From Lachnospiraceae bacterium (GTDB lineage Bacteria > Bacillota > Clostridia > Lachnospirales > Lachnospiraceae), in the NCBI GenBank assembly GCA_030524525.1, contig JAUNGI010000019.1, positions 1 to 33,826 on the forward strand: 33,826 bases of DNA, read 5' to 3'. Below are positions 16,275-24,527 of this stretch, in pieces. The notes beneath the pieces are model-generated. The model was given only the letters and a program-made list of their open reading frames with translations. It was not told where the DNA came from and ran no database searches. Every line of letters starts with the position of its first letter. Within the stretch, counting starts at the first letter, position 1. Both the position numbers and the translations under genes were made by a program.

Positions 16275-16956
16275 TGTCGTTAAAGTAATATCCTGCTCCC
16301 CATTTTGTCAGAATGTACTTCGGTTCGCTGGGGGTTGTTTCGATCTTTTCACGGAGTCTTCGAATATGTACGTCCACGGTTCGGACATCCCCCGGAAAAT
16401 CATAGCCCCAAATCAGGTTCAGCAAATTTTCTCTCCCGTAAACCTTCATCGGATTCGTCGCAAGCAGCCAGAGCAGATCGAATTCCTTGGCGGTCAGCCG
16501 GATCTCCTGATCCTTCAGAAACGCCCGGTGATTGTCGGCGTCCAGACGCAGCTCCCTGACCTGCAAATTCTTCCCTTCTCTGCTTTCCCCCACCACGCTT
16601 CTGCGAAGAATCGCCTTCATGCGCGCCTTCACCTCAAGGATGTTGAAGGGCTTCGTCACATAGTCGTCCGCGCCGCAGTCCAAGCCCATGATCTTGTCGA
16701 TATCCTCGCCCTTGGCGGTCAGCATTATGATCGGCACCTGAGAAAATTCGCGGATCCGCGAGCAGACCTCGTATCCGGACAGCTTCGGAAGCATCAGATC
16801 CAATAAAATCAGATCGTACGAATTGAGCGCCACCATTTCCATCGCCTCTTCGCCGTCATACGCGCAGTCCACCTGCATCCCGTCCTGCTCCAAACTGAAC
16901 CGAATGCCTTTTACGATCAGCTTTTCGTCGTCCACGACGAGAATCCGCTTTGCCAT
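16267..16956 (-). CDS. OmpR-family response regulator
   Basis: A 229-residue regulator. The receiver domain has the acidic pocket (D9, D10), phosphoacceptor D53 in LILLDLMLPKLSG and a switch Lys in YVTKPF. The C-terminal winged helix contains LTAKEFDLLWLLATNP and DVRTVDVHIRRLREKIE. It is partnered with the overlapping kinase gene, and an 18-base gap separates it from comEA upstream. WalR/PhoB-like by sequence; targets cannot be read here. Confidence 0.95.
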   Translation of the reverse strand: MAKRILVVDDEKLIVKGIRFSLEQDGMQVDCAYDGEEAMEMVALNSYDLILLDLMLPKLSGYEVCSRIREFSQVPIIMLTAKGEDIDKIMGLDCGADDYVTKPFNILEVKARMKAILRRSVVGESREGKNLQVRELRLDADNHRAFLKDQEIRLTAKEFDLLWLLATNPMKVYGRENLLNLIWGYDFPGDVRTVDVHIRRLREKIETTPSEPKYILTKWGAGYYFNDNE

Positions 16957-16974
16957 ATATCCCTATCCTCCCGA

Positions 16975-17604
16975 TTATTCCGCAATAATCCTGTCCTTGA
17001 TCTCCTCGTAAACGGAGTCCTTGATCCCGGACACCTTTTTCACGTCCTCCGGCTTTGCAAAACCCCCGTTTGCCGTCCGGTAAGCAATGATGTCTCCGGC
17101 GCGTTTTTCCCCGATCCCGGGCAGCGTCATCAGTTCTTCCTTCGTCGCCCGGTTGATATTCAGCCGTCCGTCGGCGCTCCACGCTCCGCTCGCGGACGCC
17201 TCCCCAAAATCCGGCGCCGCCGCTGCCTCCGTCAGATCCGGCACATAGATCTTTTCCCCGTCCGCCGCCGGCTCCGCAAGGTTCCAGTACTCTCTGGCGG
17301 CTTCTTCCGTAAAGCCTCCGGCAGCCTCGATCGCGTCTACGATTCGGGCACCGGCTCCGAGCCGGTAGACTCCCGGCTTCTGAACCTGTCCGCAAACGAA
17401 GACACAAAGCTCCACAGCTTCCACAGGGTCATTGCCAGCCACGCCAGCTTCACTATCAGCTTCAAGATCAGCTTCACCAGACGCAGAAGCGGATGCCGCT
17501 TCTTTTTCTTCGATTTTTCGGATTTGCTCCGCTTCACAGCCATAACACAAGACCCCGATGCTAAAAATGCACCATCCAACCAACAAACGCCATTTTTTAT
17601 GCAT
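16975..17604 (-). CDS. comEA: competence protein ComEA (SLBB plus helix-hairpin-helix)
   Basis: A 209-residue DNA receptor for transformation. It has an N-terminal membrane anchor (about residues 5-24) and an acidic, Ala/Glu-rich linker. An SLBB domain follows (CVFVCGQVQKPGVYRLGAG), then a C-terminal double helix-hairpin-helix (LNINRATKEELMTLPGIGEK, GIKDSVYEEIKDRI), which binds double-stranded DNA. The start has GAGGA just upstream. It appears to be the first gene of a transcript continuing into the two-component system, the GerMN lipoprotein and comEC. Confidence 0.93.
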   Translation of the reverse strand: MHKKWRLLVGWCIFSIGVLCYGCEAEQIRKIEEKEAASASASGEADLEADSEAGVAGNDPVEAVELCVFVCGQVQKPGVYRLGAGARIVDAIEAAGGFTEEAAREYWNLAEPAADGEKIYVPDLTEAAAAPDFGEASASGAWSADGRLNINRATKEELMTLPGIGEKRAGDIIAYRTANGGFAKPEDVKKVSGIKDSVYEEIKDRIIAE

Positions 17605-17648
17605 ACATTCCTCATTTCTGATTTCTGCAGCATATTCTCACATTACTT

Positions 17649-17677
17649 ATTGTAACGGATTTTGGCTTCCGTTACAA
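17649..17677 (-). promoter_or_regulatory. promoter of comEA lying on a perfect palindrome
   Basis: Minus-strand -35 TTGTAA (17677-17672), 17-base spacer, -10 TACAAT (17654-17649). The two boxes are the outer parts of a perfect inverted repeat TTGTAACGGA/TCCGTTACAA (17668-17677 and 17650-17659) with an eight-base centre. Such overlap suits an operator for a dimeric regulator. The same repeat could also end transcription from the transporter gene, but no T run follows. Confidence 0.55.
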
Positions 17678-17703
17678 GAGGAATTTCATCTGTTTTTCTC
17701 GGC

Positions 17704-18138
17704 TCACGAGCCCCAGTGAAACGTAACGATCCCGGCGACCGCGATCAGCGCGCCGATGAGCTTTTTCCATTCGAACGCCGTTTTTTCCACGCCGAACAGT
17801 CCGAAAACCTCGATCAGATACGCCACGATGATCTGGCTGACAACGATCAAAAGGATCGCCTTTGCTGGCCCCATCTGACCGACGCTCCGTATGACCGTAT
17901 AGGTGATCAGCGCGCCGATGATCCCGCCCGAAAGCATATACTTGTCCGTCACATGGAACAGAGCCGCCACATGGCTCCGATCCCGAAAGAGCCAGATTAC
18001 GACGCAGGTCAAAAAGCCCGTAAGCTGGACGAAACCCGCCGCCGCCCAGACGCTCGTCTGCTTGGTGACCCCGCTGTTAAAAACGCCCTGTACGCTCATC
18101 AGCGCGCCCGAAAGAATGGCAATCAAAAATCCCCACAT
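17704..18138 (-). CDS. DMT-superfamily transporter, YdcZ (DUF606) type
   Basis: A 144-residue membrane protein with about five hydrophobic helices; SGALMSVQGVFNSGVTKQTS is typical of YdcZ-type short drug/metabolite transporters, which usually act as dimers. The substrate is unknown. The ATG at 18138 is chosen because GGAGG lies eight bases before it; the upstream in-frame GTG overlaps that site. It follows argD by 46 bases, so it could be a tail gene of the arginine operon, but a strong hairpin covers its start. Confidence 0.82.
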   Translation of the reverse strand: MWGFLIAILSGALMSVQGVFNSGVTKQTSVWAAAGFVQLTGFLTCVVIWLFRDRSHVAALFHVTDKYMLSGGIIGALITYTVIRSVGQMGPAKAILLIVVSQIIVAYLIEVFGLFGVEKTAFEWKKLIGALIAVAGIVTFHWGS

Positions 18139-18181
18139 AATAGACACCTCCGTTTTCTGAATAGTCTATCCGTGGGGATTT
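18127..18181 (-). promoter_or_regulatory. hairpin enclosing the ribosome site and start codon of the YdcZ-type gene
   Basis: On the minus strand AAATCCCCAC (18181-18172) pairs with GTGGGGATTT (18136-18127), and inner ATAGAC (18169-18164) pairs with GTCTAT (18145-18140). GGAGG sits in the apical loop and the ATG straddles an internal bulge and the outer stem. The 3' arm runs into a five-T stretch, so the structure also looks like an intrinsic terminator for the arginine operon. Either role would control the transporter gene. Confidence 0.55.
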
Positions 18182-18184
18182 CAA

Positions 18185-19393
18185 TTATTCGTTCGTTTTT
18201 GCGGAAACCTCCGAAAGCGCCTCCCGCAGGATGCCCGCCATTTCGTCCACGTGGCACGGCTCGGTCACCAGCGGCGGAACGAAGCGGATCACATTGCCGC
18301 CTGCGGTAATGAGAATGCAGCCTTTTTTCATGCACGCCGAAACGACCTCGCCCACCGGAGCCGAAAGCTCCAGTCCCTGCATCAGTCCGATCCCCCGGTG
18401 CGCGGTCACGATCGGGAACTCCTGTCGGATCTGCTCCAGCACGTTCCAAAGATATTCGCCCACCGTTTTGACATGGGAGCAGAGATCCAGCTTTTCATAA
18501 AGTCGGAACACCGTCCGAACCGCGCTGCAGGCAAACGGATTGCCGCCGTAGGTGCTGCCGTGATCTCCGGGAACCATGGCGCTCGCCACGTTTTCCTTCG
18601 CCGCAAACGCTCCGACCGGAACGCCGCAGCCAAGCGCCTTGGCGCTCGTCATGATGTCTGGCTCGATCCCGTACTGCTGATAGGCAAACATCGTTCCGGT
18701 TCGTCCCATGCCGCACTGTACCTCGTCGAGGATCAGAAGAATGTCCTTTTCGGTGCAGAGACGGCGGACTTCCTGCAAAAACTCCGGCTCCGCCGGATAG
18801 ATCCCGCCCTCGCCCTGCACGGCCTCCATTACGACGGCGGCGGTCTTTTCGTTGACAAGCGAGCGCACGCTTTCGAGATCATTGAACCGGGCAAAGCGCA
18901 CCTGACCGATCAGCGGCCCGAACGCCTCGCGGTATTTCTTCGTTCCGGTCACCGCAAGCGCGCCCATGCTGCGGCCGTGAAACGAATGCTCCATCGCAAC
19001 GATCTCGCTGTCCGCCGCGCCGCGCTTGTTGTAATAATATTTCCGCGCCAGCTTCAGCGCGCCCTCCATCGCCTCGGTGCCGCTGTTCGTAAAAAACACC
19101 CGGTCCATGCCGGACGCCTCGCAGAGCGCCTTGGCAGCCTCGTAAGCCGGTTCGTTGTAATAGTAGTTGGACGTATGCAGCAGCTTATCGACCTGCGCTT
19201 TCAGCGCTTCGTTGTATTCCCGGTTTCCATAGCCGAGCGCGAATACGGCGATCCCCGCCGCAAAGTCCAGATATTTCGTTCCGTCCGTTTCATACAGATA
19301 CATCCCCTCGCCCCGGTCAAGCACCATCGGATACCGGTTATAGGTATGCATCAGCACCTTGTCCGCTTCGGCGATCCACGCTTTTTTCTCCAT
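18185..19393 (-). CDS. argD: acetylornithine aminotransferase
   Basis: A 402-residue PLP enzyme converting N-acetylglutamate semialdehyde and glutamate to N-acetylornithine and 2-oxoglutarate. Class-III aminotransferase marks: FTNSGTEAMEGALKLAR, the VMEAVQGEGG and ILDEVQCGMGRTG region, and PLP-binding K252 in TSAKALGCG. Length is typical. It lies 12 bases after argB in the argJ-argB-argD transcript. Confidence 0.95.
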   Translation of the reverse strand: MEKKAWIAEADKVLMHTYNRYPMVLDRGEGMYLYETDGTKYLDFAAGIAVFALGYGNREYNEALKAQVDKLLHTSNYYYNEPAYEAAKALCEASGMDRVFFTNSGTEAMEGALKLARKYYYNKRGAADSEIVAMEHSFHGRSMGALAVTGTKKYREAFGPLIGQVRFARFNDLESVRSLVNEKTAAVVMEAVQGEGGIYPAEPEFLQEVRRLCTEKDILLILDEVQCGMGRTGTMFAYQQYGIEPDIMTSAKALGCGVPVGAFAAKENVASAMVPGDHGSTYGGNPFACSAVRTVFRLYEKLDLCSHVKTVGEYLWNVLEQIRQEFPIVTAHRGIGLMQGLELSAPVGEVVSACMKKGCILITAGGNVIRFVPPLVTEPCHVDEMAGILREALSEVSAKTNE

Positions 19394-19405
19394 ACGATTC
19401 TCCTC

Positions 19406-20290
19406 TCAGGCCGTTTCTCCGTCTTCAATGATCGCGGTGCCGACGCCCTTGGGCGTATAGAATTCCAGCAGCAGGCAGTGCTCCTTCCTGCCGTCCAGAA
19501 TATGTACCCGCGAAACGCCCGCCTTGACGGCGTCGATGCAGTTCTTGAGCTTCGGGATCATACCGCCGCCCACATAGCCGTCGCGGATCAGACCCTCGGC
19601 GTCCGACAGCGTCAAAAACGACAGCAGCGTACTCGGGTCCTTCGGATCCTTGCAGACGCCCTCGATATCCGTAAGGAACGCCAGCTTTTCCGCGCCGAGC
19701 GCCGCGGCGATGGCACAGGCGGCGTCGTCCGCATTGATATTGTAGGACTGGAAGCTCTCGTCCAGACCGATCGGCGCGATGACCGGAACGTAATCGTCCT
19801 CGATCAGCGTGTCGATGATATTTGTATTGACATGCTTCAGATTTCCGACATAGCCGATGTCCTGTCCGTTGACCAGCTTCTTTTCGACGCAGAGCATCCC
19901 GCCGTCCTTGCCCGACAGTCCCACCGCCTTGATGCCGTTCTGTTCCAGCATCTGCACAAGGTTTTTATTGACCTTCCCGAGCACCATCTCGGCAACCTCC
20001 ATGGTTTCCGCGTCGGTGACCCGAAGCCCCTCCACAAACTGCGGCTCCTTGCCCAGAAGCTTCACCCATTTGCTGATCTCCTTGCCGCCGCCGTGTACGA
20101 TGACCGGGTGCATTCCGACCAGCTTCAAAAGCGCCACATCCTGAATCACGCTCTTTTTCAGCGCATCGTCGAGCATGGCGCTTCCGCCGTATTTGACGAC
20201 GACGATCTTATTGTTGAACTGCTGGATATAAGGCAGCGCTTCGATCAGGACCTGCGCCTTGGAAACGACTGCGTTCAATTCGTCACTCAT
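19406..20290 (-). CDS. argB: acetylglutamate kinase
   Basis: A 294-residue amino-acid kinase phosphorylating N-acetylglutamate, usually the arginine-inhibited step in organisms using the acetyl cycle. Motifs: [41 protein letters not shown] and [15 protein letters not shown]. The start MSDELN at 20290 gives the usual family length; the longer frame runs back into argJ. It follows argJ by 65 bases. Confidence 0.96.
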   Translation of the reverse strand: MSDELNAVVSKAQVLIEALPYIQQFNNKIVVVKYGGSAMLDDALKKSVIQDVALLKLVGMHPVIVHGGGKEISKWVKLLGKEPQFVEGLRVTDAETMEVAEMVLGKVNKNLVQMLEQNGIKAVGLSGKDGGMLCVEKKLVNGQDIGYVGNLKHVNTNIIDTLIEDDYVPVIAPIGLDESFQSYNINADDAACAIAAALGAEKLAFLTDIEGVCKDPKDPSTLLSFLTLSDAEGLIRDGYVGGGMIPKLKNCIDAVKAGVSRVHILDGRKEHCLLLEFYTPKGVGTAIIEDGETA

Positions 20291-20355
20291 TTTCTCTCTG
20301 ATCTCCCATCTTTCCCTCAATGATAACGGAGCAAATTTATTGGCTTGTTTTTTCG

Positions 20356-21582
20356 TCAGGAACGATAGTCCCCGTTGATTTTCACATAGTCGTAAGACAG
20401 ATCGCAGCCCCATGCGGTCGCCTTTTCATAGCCGTCGTTCAGATTGATCATAAAGGTGACCTTTTCCTGCGACAGCATTGCGGTCGCCTCGTTCTCCGAG
20501 AACGGAAGCGCCCTTCCCTGACTTACCAGCTCGACCTCATCGTCCTCATGCACAAGCGAGATATCGACCTTTTCCGGATCAAAGTCCGCGCCCGAATAGC
20601 CCATCGCGCACAGCACCCGTCCCCAGTTGGCGTCGCTTCCGAAAAACGCGGTCTTTACCAGATTGGAGGAAACGACCGCCTTGGAAGCCAGCACCGCGTC
20701 CCACTTGGTTTTCGCGTGCCGCACCTTGACCTCCAAAAGCTTTGACGCGCCCTCGCCGTCCCTTGCCATTTTCTTTGCCAGATCCTTGCAGACCACGAAC
20801 AGCGCCCGGACAAAATCGTCGTAGACCTTATTTTTCTTTTCGATCTTCGGATTTCCCGCCATACCGTTTGCCAGAACGAGGAACGTATCGTTGGTGGAGG
20901 TATCCCGATCGACCGAGATCATATTGAACGTATCGGCAACGACCGAGGAGACCGCCTCCTGCAAAAGCGCCTCGTCGATGGCGATATCGGTCGTTACCAC
21001 CGAAAGCATCGTCGCCATATTGGGATGGATCATGCCCGAACCCTTGCTCATGCCGCCGAGGTGGATCTCGATCTCATCGTCCATATCCATAAACGAGCAT
21101 GCCACGGTCTTGCATACGGTATCAGTGGTCATGATCGCCTCCGCAGCCGCCTGACCGGACGCCTCCTCCGCTTTCAGCTCCGCAGCCGCCATCGCAATGC
21201 CCTTTTCCACCACGTCCATCGGAAGGGGCTGACCGATGATGCCCGTCGAGGCGGTAAACACCTGTCCCGGAGTGATCCCCAGCTCCTTTGCCGTCTTTGC
21301 CGCCATGCGGAAATTATCCTCTACGCCCTGCTGTCCCATACAGGCGTTGGCGATCCCGCTGTTCAGCACCACGGCGTGCTTCGGAATGCCGTTGTGTAGA
21401 AGCTCCATATCCCAGACGACCGGCGCCGCCTTGACGCGGTTTGTCGTAAAGGTGCCGCCCGCCGCGCAGGGCGCCTCGCTGTACACAAGCGCGATATCCT
21501 TCTTTTCCTTCCGGATGCCCGCATAAACGCCCGCCGCCTGAAACCCGATGGGCGTGGTAACGTTTCCTTTGTATTTTCTCAT
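20356..21582 (-). CDS. argJ: bifunctional glutamate N-acetyltransferase / ornithine acetyltransferase
   Basis: A 408-residue enzyme that recycles the acetyl group from acetylornithine to glutamate and may also use acetyl-CoA. It is a self-cleaving Ntn-type protein. The cleavage site is Ala190-Thr191 in [10 protein letters not shown], with T191 the nucleophile. [12 protein letters not shown] and [19 protein letters not shown] are family marks. First gene of the argJ-argB-argD operon, directly behind a promoter with a perfect ARG box. Confidence 0.96.
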   Translation of the reverse strand: MRKYKGNVTTPIGFQAAGVYAGIRKEKKDIALVYSEAPCAAGGTFTTNRVKAAPVVWDMELLHNGIPKHAVVLNSGIANACMGQQGVEDNFRMAAKTAKELGITPGQVFTASTGIIGQPLPMDVVEKGIAMAAAELKAEEASGQAAAEAIMTTDTVCKTVACSFMDMDDEIEIHLGGMSKGSGMIHPNMATMLSVVTTDIAIDEALLQEAVSSVVADTFNMISVDRDTSTNDTFLVLANGMAGNPKIEKKNKVYDDFVRALFVVCKDLAKKMARDGEGASKLLEVKVRHAKTKWDAVLASKAVVSSNLVKTAFFGSDANWGRVLCAMGYSGADFDPEKVDISLVHEDDEVELVSQGRALPFSENEATAMLSQEKVTFMINLNDGYEKATAWGCDLSYDYVKINGDYRS

Positions 21583-21609
21583 GTCGTTTTTCCTTTCTTC
21601 TGACCTTAA

Positions 21610-21627
21610 TATGAATATTTATTCATT
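21610..21627. promoter_or_regulatory. ARG box (ArgR operator) of the argJBD operon
   Basis: TATGAATATTTATTCATT matches the 18-base consensus WNTGAATWWWWATTCANW at every position. It lies between the argJ -10 box and start codon, about 15-32 bases after the predicted transcription start, where arginine-bound ArgR could block the polymerase. Confidence 0.88.
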
Positions 21628-21648
21628 TTCCCGTCCGACTTTCACATA

Positions 21649-21677
21649 ATTATACGTCGTCATACAGGAAAATGCAA
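21649..21677 (-). promoter_or_regulatory. promoter of argJBD
   Basis: Minus-strand -35 TTGCAT (21677-21672), 17-base spacer, perfect -10 TATAAT (21654-21649). The -35 box starts nine bases after the maf stop codon. Confidence 0.72.
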
Positions 21678-21685
21678 GCAGGAAT

Positions 21686-22270
21686 CTATACAGAAATTAC
21701 CTGCATTTCTTTCAGTTTCTTGTACAATTCATGGACCGGCAGCCCGACCACGGTATAATAATCTCCCTCGATCCGGGAAATATACTTTGCTCCCAGCCCC
21801 TGAATCCCGTATGCGCCCGCCTTATCCATCGGTTCGCCTGAGGCGATATAGGCTTCGATCTCCGCCGGGCTCAGCTCGTCCATCCAGACGACGCTCTCGC
21901 TGACAAAGCTTTCCCGCCGTTCCCTGCCGTCTCTGCGGACATAGACCGCCGCGCCGGTGCTGACCCGGTGCCGCCTGCCCGAAAGCTGCCGGAGCATCCG
22001 CGCCGCGTCCTCCGCATCCGCCGGTTTCCCGAAGATCGTCCCGTCCTCCGCGGAAACGACCGTATCCGAGCCGATCACGACCGCGTCTCCCGTCTGCCGC
22101 GAAAAAATATCCTCCGCTTTCTGACGCGCCAACGCCTCCACAAGCTCCCGCGGCGAAGCGGCAGTCAGCGCCTCCTCCTTGTCCGAAGGACATACCGTAA
22201 AGCGAAGGCCAAGCATTTGCAGCAGCTCCCGACGTCTGGGGGAAGCGCTTGCAAGTATGATGTTTTCCAT
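21686..22270 (-). CDS. maf: Maf-like nucleoside triphosphate pyrophosphatase
   Basis: A 194-residue house-cleaning enzyme that hydrolyses dTTP/UTP or modified nucleotides to monophosphates. Marks: the P-loop-like ILASASPRRRELLQMLGL start, VIGSDTVV, a QLSGRRHRVSTG region and the IEGDYYTVVGLP motif. Length is typical. It lies between divergent argG and downstream argJ with its own promoter, so arginine control is not implied. Confidence 0.94.
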   Translation of the reverse strand: MENIILASASPRRRELLQMLGLRFTVCPSDKEEALTAASPRELVEALARQKAEDIFSRQTGDAVVIGSDTVVSAEDGTIFGKPADAEDAARMLRQLSGRRHRVSTGAAVYVRRDGRERRESFVSESVVWMDELSPAEIEAYIASGEPMDKAGAYGIQGLGAKYISRIEGDYYTVVGLPVHELYKKLKEMQVISV

Positions 22271-22315
22271 AATTTATTCCGTTCCTTTTTTCCTCTTTTC
22301 CTTACATAAGACACA

Positions 22316-22344
22316 ATTATATACAAGCCCTCTCCAAGATGCAA
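22316..22344 (-). promoter_or_regulatory. promoter of maf
   Basis: Minus-strand -35 TTGCAT (22344-22339), 17-base spacer, -10 TATAAT (22321-22316). Confidence 0.68.
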
Positions 22345-22375
22345 ACGGTTTTTTTCTTTTTTCCAAAAATACCTC

Positions 22376-22404
22376 TTGCATTTCTATACGACCGGGTGTA
22401 TATT
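22376..22404 (+). promoter_or_regulatory. promoter of argG
   Basis: TTGCAT (22376-22381), 17-base spacer, TATATT (22399-22404). A degenerate ARG-box-like stretch overlaps and follows the -10 (TGTATATTTATGAA, about 11 of 14 core positions), far weaker than the box before argJ. The leader is about 55 bases and holds no T-box. A clear AAGGAGG ribosome site precedes the ATG. Confidence 0.62.
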
Positions 22405-22468
22405 TATGAAGAATTGTACGGAGGGTAACAAGCCCCCGAAAAAATGATCTCGCTAAGGAGGCTGTCTT

Positions 22469-23692
22469 ATGAAAGAAAAAGTAATTCTTGCTTATTCCGG
22501 CGGTCTGGATACAACGGCAATTATTCCATGGCTGAAGGAAAATTATGACTATGAAGTGATCTGTGTCTGCATCGACTGCGGACAGGGCAACGAGCTGGAC
22601 GGTCTGGAGGAACGCGCAAAATACTGCGGCGCTTCCAAGCTGTACATTCTCGACGTCAACGACGAGTTTTCCGAAGAATACATTCTGCCCGTTGTCAAGG
22701 CAGGCGCGGTATACGAAAACAAATATCTGCTCGGTACTTCCATGGCGCGCCCGCTGATCGCCAAAAAGCTCGTGGAGATCGCCCGCAAGGAAGGCGCATC
22801 CGCCATCTGCCACGGCGCTACCGGAAAAGGAAACGATCAGGTTCGTTTTGAGCTTGGCATCAAGGCGCTGGCTCCCGACCTGAAAATCATCGCCGCATGG
22901 AGAAGCCCTTACTGGACGATGGATTCCCGCGAAGCGGAGATCGCCTACTGCCAGCAGCACGGCATTGACCTTCCGTTCTCCGCGGACAACAGCTATTCCC
23001 GCGACCGCAACCTGTGGCACATCAGCCACGAGGGCTTGGAGCTGGAAGACCCTGCCAACGCCCCGAATTACGATCATCTTCTGGTTCTCTCCGTTTCTCC
23101 GGAAAAGGCTCCGGACGAGGCGGAAACGATCTCTCTGACCTTTGAGCAGGGAACCCCGGTCGCTCTGAACGGCGAAAAAATGAAGGTCTCCGATATCATC
23201 CGCAAGCTGAACGTGCTTGGCGGCAAGCACGGCATCGGCATCATCGACATTGTGGAGAACCGGGTTGTGGGCATGAAGTCCCGCGGCGTATACGAGACGC
23301 CCGGCGGCACGATCCTGATGGAGGCGCACACGCAGCTTGAGGAGCTGATCCTTGACCGCGCTACGCTCTCCTGCAAGAAGGAGATCGCCAACCGCTTTGC
23401 CAACGTCGTTTACGAGGGGACTTGGTTCACTCCGCTCCGCGAGGCTTTGCAGGCGTTTATCGAATCCACGCAGCAGTATGTGACCGGCGAGGTCAAACTC
23501 AAGCTCTACAAGGGCAACATCATTAAGCAGGGAACCACCGCGCCGTACTCTCTGTACAACGAAAGCATCGCTTCGTTTACGACCGGCGACCTGTACGATC
23601 ACAAGGACGCCGAGGGCTTTATCAACCTGTTCGGTCTCTCCCTGAAGGTACGCGCCATGAAGATGGCAGAGGTCGAGGGGAAGGAGCAGTAA
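22469..23692 (+). CDS. argG: argininosuccinate synthase
   Basis: A 407-residue enzyme condensing citrulline and aspartate with ATP. The N-type ATP pyrophosphatase motif is at the start ([17 protein letters not shown]). [38 protein letters not shown] and [20 protein letters not shown]-like segments are typical. Start has AAGGAGG upstream. Transcribed away from the other arginine genes, with a strong terminator after it. Confidence 0.96.
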   Translation: MKEKVILAYSGGLDTTAIIPWLKENYDYEVICVCIDCGQGNELDGLEERAKYCGASKLYILDVNDEFSEEYILPVVKAGAVYENKYLLGTSMARPLIAKKLVEIARKEGASAICHGATGKGNDQVRFELGIKALAPDLKIIAAWRSPYWTMDSREAEIAYCQQHGIDLPFSADNSYSRDRNLWHISHEGLELEDPANAPNYDHLLVLSVSPEKAPDEAETISLTFEQGTPVALNGEKMKVSDIIRKLNVLGGKHGIGIIDIVENRVVGMKSRGVYETPGGTILMEAHTQLEELILDRATLSCKKEIANRFANVVYEGTWFTPLREALQAFIESTQQYVTGEVKLKLYKGNIIKQGTTAPYSLYNESIASFTTGDLYDHKDAEGFINLFGLSLKVRAMKMAEVEGKEQ

Positions 23693-23742
23693 CGCCCCCG
23701 CTTGCGAAACCACACGGAAGCCCTGCAGCTTTCGCATAAAGC

Positions 23743-23789
23743 AAAAAAATACGCCGACGGAGTCCGCTCCGCCGGCGTGTCTTTCTTAT
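23743..23789. terminator. bidirectional terminator between argG and the decarboxylase-like gene
   Basis: ACGCCGACGGAG (23751-23762) pairs with CTCCGCCGGCGT (23767-23778) with one mismatch and a four-base loop. A pyrimidine/T-rich stretch follows on the plus strand, and seven A precede it (23743-23749), forming the T run for the minus strand. It can end both convergent transcripts. Confidence 0.85.
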
Positions 23790-24106
23790 TCCTCCCAAAC
23801 TTCCTTTGCCATGCGGAACGCCGCCCACGCCTTGGGCCAGCCCGCATAAAATGCCGCATGCGTAAGGATCTCCGCGATTTCCTCCTTCGTCACACCGTGA
23901 TTCTTTGCATTTTGCAGATGAAATTTCAGCGAGCTGTCCAAGATCCCGCTCGCCATCAAAGCCGTCACGGTGACGATGCTCCGGTCCCTTGCCGAAAGCT
24001 GCTCCTCTCTCGACCAAACCTCTCCGAACAGCACATCGTCGTTCAGCTCGGCAAATTTCGGAGCGAACGCTCCCAGTTCGTCTCTTCCCGCCGTTACCTT
24101 ATTCAT
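23786..24106 (-). CDS. carboxymuconolactone decarboxylase-like (AhpD fold) protein
   Basis: A 106-residue protein with the CMD/AhpD helical pattern (SREEQLSARDRSIVTVTALM, then HLQNAKNHGVTKEEIAEILTHAAFYAGWPKAW). The Cys-x-x-Cys of peroxidase-type AhpD is absent, so it is closer to decarboxylase-like members; the substrate is unknown. Its start overlaps the cupin gene by eight bases; last gene of the flavodoxin-cupin-CMD operon. Confidence 0.9.
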   Translation of the reverse strand: MNKVTAGRDELGAFAPKFAELNDDVLFGEVWSREEQLSARDRSIVTVTALMASGILDSSLKFHLQNAKNHGVTKEEIAEILTHAAFYAGWPKAWAAFRMAKEVWEE

Positions 24107-24527
24107 GTTCCTTCTCTCCTTCCTTCAAAGACAAATAAGCTTCCTCGGAAACCGGTTCGCACCATTCGTTTTTACAATTCTCCCCCGGCACCTCGATCGC
24201 CAGATGCTGAAACCAGCTGTCCGCCGCCGCGCCGTGCCAGTGCTTGACTTCTGCAGGGATATGAACCACGTCGCCGGGTCGGAGCCTCCGCGGGGGCTCT
24301 CCCCATTCCTGATACCAGCCCTCTCCGGCGGTGACGAGCAGCAGCTGTCCGCCGCCCTTGTCGGCATGATGGATATGCCAGTTGTTGCGGCAGCCGGGTT
24401 CAAACGTGACGTTGCCGACAACGACCTGCTCCAGCGAAAGCATATTCAAATAACTCTGTCCGACAAAATACGCCGCATAAGCGTCGTTTGTTTTTCCCAT
24501 TGAGAAAACGCTCATTTCCTTATCCAT
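24099..24527 (-). CDS. cupin-domain protein
   Basis: A 142-residue single-domain cupin. WHIHHADKGGGQLLLVTAGEG and PGDVVHIPAEVKHWHGA give the two cupin motifs with His/Glu metal ligands. Related small cupins accompany CMD proteins and oxidoreductases; the substrate is unknown. Both ends overlap neighbours by eight bases, so expression should be tightly coupled. Confidence 0.92.
   Translation of the reverse strand: MDKEMSVFSMGKTNDAYAAYFVGQSYLNMLSLEQVVVGNVTFEPGCRNNWHIHHADKGGGQLLLVTAGEGWYQEWGEPPRRLRPGDVVHIPAEVKHWHGAAADSWFQHLAIEVPGENCKNEWCEPVSEEAYLSLKEGEKEHE

Noticed and set aside
17337-17633. 98-residue minus-strand frame with a hydrophobic, basic stretch
   Set aside because: It overlaps comEA in another frame and lacks its own ribosome site; the hydrophobic look comes from the comEA acidic linker codons.
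18251-20323. 690-residue plus-strand reading frame
   Set aside because: It is the antisense of argD and argB, rich in His/Arg/Gln/Leu as expected of a GC-rich shadow, with no ribosome site or domain.
22405-22468. T-box or other riboswitch before argG
   Set aside because: The leader is only about 55 bases and lacks the T-box sequence and a terminator/antiterminator pair.
22274-23737. 487-residue minus-strand reading frame
   Set aside because: Antisense of argG; no recognisable protein.
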